The notes: generated by a model from the letters alone, not told the origin. Shown: positions 1-7,099, numbered from the stretch's first letter. The stretch is 13,124 bases of DNA from an uncultured Sphingomonadales bacterium (GCA_903828025.1 CAIKKO010000151.1:1-13124), one strand, 5' to 3'. Program-made: numbers and translations.

Positions 1-1174
1 ACACGGTGAGACCCGCGTGACCGATGAGGCCGTCGGCAGCGGCGAAGGCTTCGTAATCGAACGGTAGCGAGAAATCGGCGGGCGGATGGAACGCACCGAG
101 CGGGCCGCCGACCTGGACCGCGCGGACTGGACGGCCCGAAGCCGTGCCGCCACCAATCTCGTTCACCAGTTCGCCGAGCGTGATGCCGAAGCCGACTTCG
201 TAGAGCCCCCCGTGCTTGATATTGCCCGCCAGCTGGATCGGCATTGTGCCACGCGAGCGGCCAAATCCAGCGTCGGCATAGGCCTGCGCGCCCTTTGCGA
301 GGATGAAGGGCACAGCGGCCAGGGTCAGAACGTTGTTGACCACAGTGGGCTTGCCGAAAAGGCCTTCGAGCGCCGGGAGCGGCGGCTTGGCCCGCACTTC
401 GCCGCGCTTGCCTTCGAGCGAGTTCAGCAGCGAGGTTTCCTCGCCGCAGACATAGGAGCCTGCGCCAACGCGGACCTCAAGCTGGAACGGCGCGATGTGG
501 GGTGCGGCCAGCGCAACAGCGGCGTTCAGCTTGGTGATCGCGTGCGGATATTCGCTGCGGACATAGACATAGCCCTTGCCCGCGCCGACCGCGTGAGCCG
601 CAATCGCCATGCCCTCGATCAGCATGAAGGGATCGCCTTCCATCACCATCCGGTCAGCGAAGGTTGCGCTGTCGCCCTCGTCGGCGTTGCATACGATGTA
701 CTTCACCGGACCGGCGGCTTTGGCGACGGTGGTCCACTTGATCCCCGCCGGAAAGCCCGCCCCGCCCCGGCCGCGCAGGCCAGACTGGGTGACTTCGGCA
801 ATCGTCGCATCGGGGCCGAGTTCGCGGGCGCGCTTCAGGCCAGCCCAGCCGCCCGTCGCAGCGTAGTCTGCAAGGCTGAGGGGCCGCGTCTTGCCGGCGC
901 GGGCGAACGTGAAGCGCTGCTGGCGGGCGAGGAACGGGTGCGCCTCGATCCGGCCAATGGCCTTGGCGCTGGTCCCATCCAGAACCGACGCGATATCGCC
1001 GGGCTCCAGCGGGCCGAAGCCCATGCCGTCGATCTCGGCAAGCGGTTCGAGCCAGTGCATGCCCCATGTGGAGACGCGCTCAACCGTGCAGCCTGCGGCC
1101 ACAAACGCGGCGGCGACGGCATCCGATCCGCAGGCGAGCGCGGCAGCATCGTCGCTGATCCGAACGGTGGTCAT
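1..1174 (-). CDS. fdsB: NAD-dependent formate dehydrogenase beta subunit FdsB (partial, C-terminus beyond left edge)
   Basis: This is the NuoF-like flavoprotein subunit that passes electrons from formate oxidation through FMN to NAD+ in the cytoplasmic FdsGBA complex. I read 391 uninterrupted codons from an ATG at 1174 to the window edge; the family is about 520 residues, so the C-terminal 4Fe-4S cysteines are not visible. Visible landmarks are the glycine-rich nucleotide/FMN loop GRGGAGFPAG (residues 135-144), CNADEGD (162-168) and GAGSYVCGEETSLLNSLEG (237-255). These match FdsB/NuoF. The start is fixed by an ATGA overlap with the fdsG stop and by GGAG eight bases upstream, so translation is probably coupled to fdsG. 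Residue 170 is Ala where I recall Gly as usual (DSGT); the rest of the motif is intact. A HoxF-like or NuoF subunit is the alternative, but the small fdsG partner and LysR neighbour favour Fds. Confidence 0.93.
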   Translation of the reverse strand, partial: MTTVRISDDAAALACGSDAVAAAFVAAGCTVERVSTWGMHWLEPLAEIDGMGFGPLEPGDIASVLDGTSAKAIGRIEAHPFLARQQRFTFARAGKTRPLSLADYAATGGWAGLKRARELGPDATIAEVTQSGLRGRGGAGFPAGIKWTTVAKAAGPVKYIVCNADEGDSATFADRMVMEGDPFMLIEGMAIAAHAVGAGKGYVYVRSEYPHAITKLNAAVALAAPHIAPFQLEVRVGAGSYVCGEETSLLNSLEGKRGEVRAKPPLPALEGLFGKPTVVNNVLTLAAVPFILAKGAQAYADAGFGRSRGTMPIQLAGNIKHGGLYEVGFGITLGELVNEIGGGTASGRPVRAVQVGGPLGAFHPPADFSLPFDYEAFAAADGLIGHAGLTV

Positions 1175-1593
1175 ACCAGGCTCTCCACCAGCGCGCCAAG
1201 GCGGGCGGCATCAAGGCGGCCATGGAGCGTATCGCCCACCATCGCGGCGGGGCCGACGCTGCACAGGCCAAGGCAATAGACCGTCTCGACCGCCACGCGC
1301 GGGTGATCGGACAGCGCGGCGACCATGGCTTCCACCCCGCGCGCCTGACACGATTCGGCGCGGCAAAGCTTGAGCACCGGGCGCGGTTCGGGGGCGTCGC
1401 GGAAATCGTGGTAGAAGCTGACGACCCCGTGGACTTCGGCGCGGGTGAGGTTGAGCGCCTTGGCGATCACGCGCACCGCGTCTTCGGAAACGGAGCCATA
1501 GGCCGCCTGCACATCATGCAGGATCGGCAGCAGCGCGCCTTCCCGGCCCTTGTGCGCAGCGAGGATGGCTTCGAGCTCTTGGAGGTCTTTCAT
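1171..1593 (-). CDS. fdsG: NAD-dependent formate dehydrogenase gamma subunit FdsG (2Fe-2S, NuoE-like)
   Basis: This is a 140-residue thioredoxin-fold 2Fe-2S subunit that relays electrons within the soluble formate dehydrogenase. The cluster ligands are visible as C77-x4-C82 (CRAESC) and C107-x3-C111 (CLGLC), the NuoE/HoxE/FdsG pattern. The segments GALLPILHDVQ (19-29) and LTRAEVHGVVSFYHDF (49-64) are typical of the family. I chose the ATG at 1593 because AAGG lies nine bases upstream and the N-terminus then matches FdsG length. The frame stays open to an ATG at 1641, but that would add 16 unconserved residues and lacks a ribosome binding site. The stop overlaps the fdsB start by four bases. 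The gene lies 70 bp downstream of the LysR gene on the same strand, with a candidate operator between them. Confidence 0.95.
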   Translation of the reverse strand: MKDLQELEAILAAHKGREGALLPILHDVQAAYGSVSEDAVRVIAKALNLTRAEVHGVVSFYHDFRDAPEPRPVLKLCRAESCQARGVEAMVAALSDHPRVAVETVYCLGLCSVGPAAMVGDTLHGRLDAARLGALVESLV

Positions 1594-1647
1594 GCCGGAA
1601 TGCCTTGGGAAAACGGAGCGGAACGTCAAATCGAAATGCATGATCGT

Positions 1648-1666
1648 TGATAGAGAAAGCCTATCA
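1648..1666. promoter_or_regulatory. Candidate LysR-type operator upstream of fdsG
   Basis: The 19-bp sequence TGATAGAGAAAGCCTATCA is a perfect inverted repeat: TGATAG, seven bases, CTATCA. This is the size and form of a LysR-family binding box (T-N11-A type) and contains ATAG-N7-CTAT, the form known for OxyR sites. On the minus strand its first three bases are the TGA stop of the LysR gene. Its centre lies about 64 bp upstream of the fdsG start codon, a normal place for activator binding. That the neighbouring LysR protein binds here is inference. Confidence 0.6.
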
Positions 1667-2560
1667 CAAGATTGGTCGCAGCTCCAGCACGCGCGCCGCC
1701 GCCAGTGCGGCGCGCGCCATCGGCCCCATCGGATCGCGGTTCACCACCACCAGCCCGACCCGCCGCGCCTCCTCCGGCCCATCGAACGGCACGAAGCGCG
1801 CCCATTCCACCCCGGCCATGAAGCGCGCGTAGCCATCGGGCACGATCGTGGCAAACGCGCCCGAATGGACCATCGCAAACAGCGCGAAATGGCTGTCCGC
1901 CGTGGCGCGCGGCGCGACCGCGAGGCCGCGTGCGGCGAGCCGGTCATCGAGGATGCGGCGATATTGCATGCCTTGGTGCAGCAGGCACAAGTCCTGCGCG
2001 GCGGCCTCTGCCCAGCTGATCGCGGCATGGTCATCAAACCCGCTGCCGCGCCGCGCAAGGAACACATAGCGTTCGGCATAGAGCGGCACCGACAGCACGT
2101 TCGCGGGCGGTTCGTGATCGAGATAAGTGAGCCCCGCATCGACTTCGAAGGCGTTGAGCCCATGCTCGATCGCGCGCGAGGTGGCAGACCGCACCGCCAG
2201 CGTGATCCCCGGGTTTTGCGCCAGCAGCACTTCGCCGAGCAGGCCGACCAGCGGCAGCGCGGCGGGAATGGCAGCAAGGCCGAACTCGCCCTGGAGCGGC
2301 GCAGCGGTGGCCGCCACCGCGCTCGCCATACCGCTCACCGCGCCAAGGATCTGCTCGGCCCAGGGCAGCATCGCCTCGCCGTGCGGGGTCAGGCCGATGT
2401 AGCGCCGGTCGCGTTCGACCAGCCGCCGCCCGAACTCCGCCTCCAGCGCGCCGAGACCGGCCGAGAGCGTGGGCTGCGAGATACCGCAAAGCGCCGCCGC
2501 CTTGGCAAAGTGCCCCTCGCGCGCGAGGGTGACGAAATAGCGCAGGTGCCGCAGCTGCAT
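1664..2560 (-). CDS. LysR-family transcriptional regulator, probable regulator of the fds operon
   Basis: This 298-residue protein has the full length and layout of LysR-type regulators. An N-terminal winged helix-turn-helix covers about residues 1-60, including FAKAAALCGISQPTLSAGL and LEAEFGRRLVERDRR. A periplasmic-binding-like effector domain covers about residues 90-290. The ATG at 2560 is preceded by GAGG six bases upstream. It lies directly upstream of fdsGB in the same direction, and LysR genes are commonly placed next to fds operons, so control of formate dehydrogenase is the likely role; formate or a related metabolite as effector is a guess. A half-match to the fdsG-side box (CTATCA at 2588-2593) upstream of its own start could serve autoregulation. 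The DNA-binding region resembles the OxyR-like branch, but I see no conserved redox cysteine pair. Confidence 0.93.
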   Translation of the reverse strand: MQLRHLRYFVTLAREGHFAKAAALCGISQPTLSAGLGALEAEFGRRLVERDRRYIGLTPHGEAMLPWAEQILGAVSGMASAVAATAAPLQGEFGLAAIPAALPLVGLLGEVLLAQNPGITLAVRSATSRAIEHGLNAFEVDAGLTYLDHEPPANVLSVPLYAERYVFLARRGSGFDDHAAISWAEAAAQDLCLLHQGMQYRRILDDRLAARGLAVAPRATADSHFALFAMVHSGAFATIVPDGYARFMAGVEWARFVPFDGPEEARRVGLVVVNRDPMGPMARAALAAARVLELRPIL

Positions 2561-2604
2561 GACGGTCCTCGTTTCAAGAGGGCCCGTCTATCAGCGCGGC
2601 GCCT

Positions 2605-2680
2605 TCAGACCAAGCTGCTCAGACCAAGGTGCTCAGGCCAAGCTGCTCAGGCCAAGCTGCTCAGGCCAATGCTATCAAGC
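2605..2680. repeat. 14-bp tandem repeat, four good copies plus degenerate flanks
   Basis: The unit CAAGCTGCTCAGGC is repeated head to tail at 2611-2624, 2625-2638, 2639-2652 and 2653-2666. The last two copies are identical and the first two differ at one position each. Degenerate units continue to 2680 on one side (about 8 of 14 matches) and to about 2605 on the other. The array lies between the KpsE-like gene and the LysR gene, and its last degenerate unit overlaps the final codons of the KpsE-like gene. The period is not a multiple of three and no credible gene reads through it. Function unknown; array size may vary between strains by slippage. Confidence 0.9.
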
Positions 2681-3880
2681 ACGGCGACCGGTCCGCACCG
2701 AACCCAGCACGATCGACAGCGCGAACGCCAGCAGCATCCCCGCGAGCAGACCCTCGATCGCCAGCAGGCCGAAATTGGGCGAGCTTGGCATATCTTCCGC
2801 CACGGGCCGTGCGATGACCGTGAGGTAGCGGCGCAAGCGGCTCGTTTCGCGCAGCGCCTGCTGATAGGCATCGCGCGCCGCGGTCAGGTTCGTATCGGCA
2901 AAGGTCTGTGCGTTCTTGAGCTGGCTGTAGGTCTTGAGCCGACTTGCCTGCGAATCGGACCCGCCCGCCAGCCGCTGACGGGCGGAAGCCAGCTGCTTTT
3001 CAAGCGCCTCGACTTGCGTCCGCGCCGGGATCAGCATGGGGTGATCGGGATTGCCGAAGGCTTGCACTTTGGCGTAGCTGATCCGCGCCTCATTCAGTTC
3101 GTTCTCAAGCTGGCCGATCATCTGCAGGACCATGGCCGATTCCGCTTCGGGATCAATGTTGCGATTGGCCGAGCGCCATGAGGCGACCGCATTGGCCGCG
3201 TCCATTGCCTGGCTCTCCGCCTCGCGCAGCCGGGCGGTATCGACATCGAGCGTGTTCTGCACCCCCTGTGCATCCATCTTCTGGACGAATTCCCCAGCGA
3301 GCTGCAACAAGGCACCCGCAATCTGTTGCGAGCCATGGGGCGAGAACGCATCGACCGCGATCACGTTCTCCTGCTCGACCAGATTGAAGCGCACGGTCAC
3401 AGCCTGCGAATAGGCCTTGAACAGCGCTTCCTGCGAGGGGTGCGCGCCAGGATCAGTGAGGCCGGCGGCCAGCAACTTCTGGAGATCGAGCCGTTTGGCG
3501 AGCTGCAGCATGCAATCGCGCGACTTGAGGAAATCGTTGACCGCGAAGCCGTCGACGAAGCCCATGCCCGCGCCGATCCCGCTGTTGGTGCCGCTGGACA
3601 GCAGCCCGGTGCCGCCGCCCTGCCCGCCGTCCGGGCTTGATCCGCGCACCGCGAAACGGGCCTCAGCCTCATAGCGCGGCGCAATCACGAACTGGCCCCA
3701 GAGCAGCGCGGCAACCAGCGCCGCCACGATCACGGCAAGGTACGTCACCTCGCGCAGCCGCCGCGCGCGCCGGCTGGCGGCGCGCACATCGCGCGCAATG
3801 GCCAGCGCGCGCGAGCCAGTGGGTTCTGGCGACGCGCCAATCTCGCTCTCGTCGTAGCCTGTGGACTGCTCAGAAACCAA
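2675..3880 (-). CDS. kpsE: KpsE/BexC-family capsule polysaccharide export inner-membrane protein
   Basis: This is a polysaccharide co-polymerase-type protein that links the inner-membrane ABC exporter to the outer-membrane pore across the periplasm. With the TTG start it has 401 residues. One transmembrane helix lies at about 46-68 (TYLAVIVAALVAALLWG), followed by a long periplasmic region rich in coiled coil. The segment NPDHPMLIPARTQVEALEKQL is typical of the KpsE/Wzz group. A second transmembrane helix lies at about 370-394. This N-TM/coiled-coil/C-TM layout and the length fit KpsE, BexC and CtrB. I prefer the TTG at 3880 because GGAGG sits five bases upstream; ATGs at 3895 and 3892 are in frame but lack a ribosome binding site. 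It overlaps the end of the KpsT-like gene by 11 bp and is the last gene of the export operon. There is no kinase domain, so it is not a Wzc-type tyrosine kinase. Confidence 0.9.
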   Translation of the reverse strand: MVSEQSTGYDESEIGASPEPTGSRALAIARDVRAASRRARRLREVTYLAVIVAALVAALLWGQFVIAPRYEAEARFAVRGSSPDGGQGGGTGLLSSGTNSGIGAGMGFVDGFAVNDFLKSRDCMLQLAKRLDLQKLLAAGLTDPGAHPSQEALFKAYSQAVTVRFNLVEQENVIAVDAFSPHGSQQIAGALLQLAGEFVQKMDAQGVQNTLDVDTARLREAESQAMDAANAVASWRSANRNIDPEAESAMVLQMIGQLENELNEARISYAKVQAFGNPDHPMLIPARTQVEALEKQLASARQRLAGGSDSQASRLKTYSQLKNAQTFADTNLTAARDAYQQALRETSRLRRYLTVIARPVAEDMPSSPNFGLLAIEGLLAGMLLAFALSIVLGSVRTGRRA

Positions 3881-4580
3881 GATCGCCTCCATCATCGCCG
3901 GGTGTAGCCCCGCTGCCGGTCGAGTCTTCGCGGCTGGGCCGCAGCGGGAAGCGCTCGATGCACGCTTCCAGATCGTCATTCACCGCGAACCGGCCCCCGT
4001 CATAGACGAGCGCTTTGGCGCAGTAATCCAGCAATTGCTTCTGCCGGTACGAGGCCAGAATCAGCGTCTTGCCGACCAGCCGCTCCTCGAACAGCGCCTG
4101 CCATAGCCGCGTGAAGCGTGAGGGTTCGGACGGGATCGAGCCGTCGATCACGTAGATATCGAAATCGGGAACGAGCCCGAGCGCAAAGGTGAATTCGATC
4201 CGCGCAAACTGCGGCCAGTGCTCCACCGGCCGGTCGATCAGTTCGGGGCGTGAAACCAGCATGGTGACCACGTCTGCCGCCATGTCGACATCAAGCTCGT
4301 GCACTGAAGCCACGAGGTTGATGATATCGAGCCCGGTACCGCGTCCGCGCACGAAGCCCTGACGCCCCAGCGGCCACGATACCGCGCCGCCATGGACAAC
4401 TCGCCCGCGCCGGGGCAGGCGCACCCCCGCCAGCACATCAAGCAGCGGCCGGTGCCACTCGGGCGTCTGCGACATCAGCGCATAGCGGCCCGGAGGCAGG
4501 TGGAAATCCTCGTCCGTGAGCAGCGTGACGCGCTCGCCGAACACGAGGGGTGCGTCGCTGACATCGAAGAGATCGATCAT
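3870..4580 (-). CDS. KpsT-like ABC transporter ATP-binding protein with all catalytic motifs degenerate (probable pseudo-ATPase)
   Basis: This 236-residue protein has the length and plan of the capsule-export ATPases KpsT/BexA/CtrD, and keeps family landmarks such as VSWPLG (68-72), DFDIYVID (139-146) and the C-terminal region. The parts that bind and hydrolyse ATP are gone. The P-loop position reads SQTPEWHRP (37-45) instead of GRNGAGKST, so the lysine is His43. The Q-loop region GFVRGRG (75-81) lacks the glutamine. The signature region reads HWPQFARIE instead of a SSGM-type motif. The Walker B aspartate is kept, but the following glutamate is Gly147. The H-loop histidine is Tyr178 (ASYRQ). 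The frame is intact and codon use matches its neighbours, so this is not a decaying pseudogene. The start is the ATG at 4580, 13 bp after the permease stop; the frame is open upstream to 4646 but that part overlaps the permease. It may be a regulatory or structural partner of the permease, with the active ATPase encoded elsewhere. Confidence 0.85.
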   Translation of the reverse strand: MIDLFDVSDAPLVFGERVTLLTDEDFHLPPGRYALMSQTPEWHRPLLDVLAGVRLPRRGRVVHGGAVSWPLGRQGFVRGRGTGLDIINLVASVHELDVDMAADVVTMLVSRPELIDRPVEHWPQFARIEFTFALGLVPDFDIYVIDGSIPSEPSRFTRLWQALFEERLVGKTLILASYRQKQLLDYCAKALVYDGGRFAVNDDLEACIERFPLRPSREDSTGSGATPGDDGGDLGF

Positions 4581-4593
4581 CCGCCCTGCCCCA

Positions 4594-5958
4594 TCACATC
4601 GGCTGGCTGCGCGCGCGCACTGCGCGCTGCAGCACCGCGGCGACAACCATCAGCACGCCGAGCCAGACGAAGAAATATTCTCCATCGGCATCCAGCGAGA
4701 CGTAGCCATCGAAATACGTCGTGCGCAGCTTCTGCAGGGCATGGGCAAACGGGCACCACAGAAGATAGGGGCGATACTGGTCCGGCAGCTGTTCGGACAC
4801 AAAAAACACGCTGGAGAAAAGCTGGAGCCCGCGCTCGATGATCGGAGCAAATCGCAGGAAATAGGGCCAGACAACGGCAATCGAACCGAAAATCACGCCA
4901 ACCGAAGCCCCGGCTGCCGCCATCGCTGTAACCCAGCCGATCGGACCCAGCAGGTGCGCCGGCGTGGTGAAGAAACCCGTGAGCCAGCCGCCGGTGATCA
5001 GCAGCGCAAACACGACGAGGTAGGACAGGAAATAGATCAGCCCCTGCACCAGCCCGATCGTGGTCGCGGTGAACGGCCTCAGATTGAGCAGCGCGCGGTG
5101 GGCATAGAGCGCCGTGCTGGTGCGGAAGATGATCTGGCGGAACATGATCCAGGTCGTTGCGCCAAGCATCGCAAACGTCTGCACATCCATGTCGAGGATG
5201 TGGTGCGTGCCGACCACCAGATAGAGCGAGGATATCAACGTAAGCAGCACGGCCGGGCCGACAAACGTCCACGCCAGTGCAACGCGGCTTTCGCTCATGA
5301 GCACGCGCATCTGATAGCGCAGCAGCGCCATGATCGCGCGTGGCCCCGCCCGCTCGGACTGGGTGCGCCGCGCACCATGCGTCACGTCGATCCGGTCAAG
5401 CCGCGCGCGCAGCAGGGCCAGATCATCCTCGTCCTCAGGCTCCAGCGCGACCGAATAGGCCTCATCCGCCAGCACCGCCTGCCGCCGCGCCGCTTGGGTT
5501 TCTTCGGCTTCGCGCCGCTGGAGCAGGCGCTGGTAGCTGGTGGTGAGCGGGTGCAGCGCCTCTTCGATGCCGGCCGGACGGTAGCCTGCGGCGCGCACGT
5601 CGATACCCTCGCGCAAGTCGCTTTCGACCAGCCGCACCATCACACGCAGCTGGCGGCGGCGCAGTTCGGCGAGTTCCGCGTCGATCCCCGCAAGCTGGCC
5701 GCCGCGTTCAAGCCCCCGGCCCAGCGCATCGTAAATCGCGCGGCGATCGGCGTTGGTCTGGCTGGTGAGCCCGCGCAGCCCGGTGACGAGTGCGGACAGC
5801 AGTGCGCCGGTATCGTCGGGCGCGCTGGTAGCGAGCGCTTCAGCACCCGATGCGATCAATGCCAGCGAGGGCGGCAGATCGCCGTGCGCTTCCCTGGCGG
5901 CAGCCTCGGCCTCGCGCCGGGCCCGCCAGCGGGCGATCCGTTCCTCGTTGCTGCTCAC
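4594..5958 (-). CDS. kpsM: KpsM-like ABC-2 polysaccharide export permease with a ~205-residue N-terminal cytoplasmic extension
   Basis: The C-terminal half (about residues 206-454) is an ABC-2 permease of the KpsM/BexB type. It has hydrophobic helices at about 228-249, 261-278, 303-325, 340-364 and 428-445, a short hydrophobic stretch near 375-390, and the segments LNLRPF and LWCPFAHALQ. KpsM proteins are normally about 260 residues. Here a further 205 or so hydrophilic, charged residues precede the permease. They include helical stretches such as IDAELAELRRRQLRVMVRL (92-110) and an acidic patch EPEDEDD (173-179), with no family I recognise. The start is GTG at 5958 with only a weak ribosome binding site; no ATG occurs until about codon 107, so the extension would be hard to dismiss as a mis-set start. 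It follows the wza-like gene by 16 bp and precedes the KpsT-like gene by 13 bp. Export of polysaccharide through the inner membrane is the inferred role. Confidence 0.88.
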   Translation of the reverse strand: MSSNEERIARWRARREAEAAAREAHGDLPPSLALIASGAEALATSAPDDTGALLSALVTGLRGLTSQTNADRRAIYDALGRGLERGGQLAGIDAELAELRRRQLRVMVRLVESDLREGIDVRAAGYRPAGIEEALHPLTTSYQRLLQRREAEETQAARRQAVLADEAYSVALEPEDEDDLALLRARLDRIDVTHGARRTQSERAGPRAIMALLRYQMRVLMSESRVALAWTFVGPAVLLTLISSLYLVVGTHHILDMDVQTFAMLGATTWIMFRQIIFRTSTALYAHRALLNLRPFTATTIGLVQGLIYFLSYLVVFALLITGGWLTGFFTTPAHLLGPIGWVTAMAAAGASVGVIFGSIAVVWPYFLRFAPIIERGLQLFSSVFFVSEQLPDQYRPYLLWCPFAHALQKLRTTYFDGYVSLDADGEYFFVWLGVLMVVAAVLQRAVRARSQPM

Positions 5959-5974
5959 GTCCGCGAAGTACCGA

Positions 5975-7099
5975 TCATGGTGTCAGCGCCGCAGCCGATC
6001 GTGCGGTGTTGAGCACGCCGCTGAACGCCGAAAGCACCTTGGTCGATTGCGCAAACGGCGCATTGGCGATGAGCACGGCATCGCCGTCATGCACGATGAA
6101 GCGCGCGGCGATGGCGATCTGCGCCGGATCGCGGAAATCGAAATGATAGACCGTGGGCATGGTCGCGGTCAGCTCGTTCGGGTTGCTGAGCCGCATGAGG
6201 TAGACCGCGCCGGGGCTGGCGGCGGCATCGTTGAGCCCGCGGGCATCGGCCACCGCATCAATCACGCTGTAGGCACGCTTGGTGATCCGCACCCGGCCCT
6301 GCAGCCCTGCCGCGCCGAGTACGTTGACCGCCGAGACGACATTGCGCACGATCACGATATCGCCTGGGCGGAGCGCGATATCCTGCGACGGCTGTTCGAA
6401 AATATCGGAAAGGCGCAGCGAGGTGGCCTGCATGCCGCGCCGCACCGTGACCACCGCCTGCTCGAGATTGGCAGGCGTCGGAGCGGCCTGGCTGAGCAGC
6501 GAGGTGAGCCTGCGCGTTTCCGGCCCGAGCGGGACCATGCCCGGCTTCGTCACATCGCCCTGCACCGAAACCAGCTGGCTGTGCCGACCTGAAATAACCA
6601 CAGTAACATCGGAGCTCAGCGCGATGCGCCGCAGCCGCCGCAGCACCGCGCTGCGCGCATCTGCCGGGGTCAGCCCGGCAACGGGAACGCTACCGACATA
6701 AGGCAGCTGCACCGCTCCGCCTGCTTCGACCGGCAGGCCCAGAAGGTGCGATGCGCCGTCCTGACCGGCGGGAAACATGCCCAACCCGTCGCGCTCGAAC
6801 ACCGTGACATCGAGCGTATCACCCACGCCGATCACATCGGTGTTGATCGGCTGCGCGGCCAGCCATTCCGGCGTAAACCCGGCGGCCGGTTCGGCCTGGC
6901 GCGTGGCCACGGCATCAGCGTCGCTCGCCTCGACAAGGCGGATCGCACCGGACGTGGCGGAGCGGTTGAATTCGCCCGCCGAAGGGCCACTGCGCGGCAG
7001 CGCGCAGCCCGATACGGCAAGGCCCAACAGGAGCCAGGTGGCGAGATTGGTGCAGCGGCCCTGCGGCTGGCCCAAAGCGAAGATCCCGTTGAAACGCAC
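5975..7099 (-). CDS. Wza/KpsD/BexD-family outer-membrane polysaccharide export lipoprotein
   Basis: This is the outer-membrane channel component of capsule export, 374 residues long, close to E. coli Wza. A signal peptide ends in the lipobox VSGC with the lipidated Cys32. The polysaccharide export domain begins near INTDVIGVGDTLDVTVFE (86-102). SLBB-type domains follow near QLVSVQGDVTKPGMVPLG (175-192) and AVNVLGAAGLQGRVRITK (257-274). The C-terminal 25 residues could form the amphipathic outer-membrane helix known in Wza. I chose the GTG at 7099 because GGGGAAGGA lies five bases upstream and gives a normal signal peptide. ATGs further upstream at 7141 and 7213 would add 14 or 38 residues before it and have no ribosome binding site. 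It is the first gene of the export operon, with a candidate promoter at 7169-7198. Confidence 0.92.
   Translation of the reverse strand: MRFNGIFALGQPQGRCTNLATWLLLGLAVSGCALPRSGPSAGEFNRSATSGAIRLVEASDADAVATRQAEPAAGFTPEWLAAQPINTDVIGVGDTLDVTVFERDGLGMFPAGQDGASHLLGLPVEAGGAVQLPYVGSVPVAGLTPADARSAVLRRLRRIALSSDVTVVISGRHSQLVSVQGDVTKPGMVPLGPETRRLTSLLSQAAPTPANLEQAVVTVRRGMQATSLRLSDIFEQPSQDIALRPGDIVIVRNVVSAVNVLGAAGLQGRVRITKRAYSVIDAVADARGLNDAAASPGAVYLMRLSNPNELTATMPTVYHFDFRDPAQIAIAARFIVHDGDAVLIANAPFAQSTKVLSAFSGVLNTARSAAALTP

Noticed and set aside
86..1279. 397-codon plus-strand open frame at the left end
   Set aside because: It lies opposite fdsB, which reads cleanly for 391 codons with FdsB/NuoF motifs.
2567..2581. 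Small inverted repeat CCTC-N7-GAGG just upstream of lysR as a terminator for the export operon
   Set aside because: Only a 4-bp stem with no following T-run on either strand, and it overlaps the lysR ribosome binding site.
1550..3181. 543-codon plus-strand open frame across fdsG, lysR and kpsE
   Set aside because: It is antisense to three well-supported genes and has no recognisable domain. Its composition (Arg/Gln/His-rich) is typical of a frame opposite GC-rich coding DNA.
4516..6012. 498-codon plus-strand open frame opposite the permease and KpsT-like genes
   Set aside because: It is a shadow of the minus-strand genes. Those have transmembrane helices and family motifs; this frame has none.
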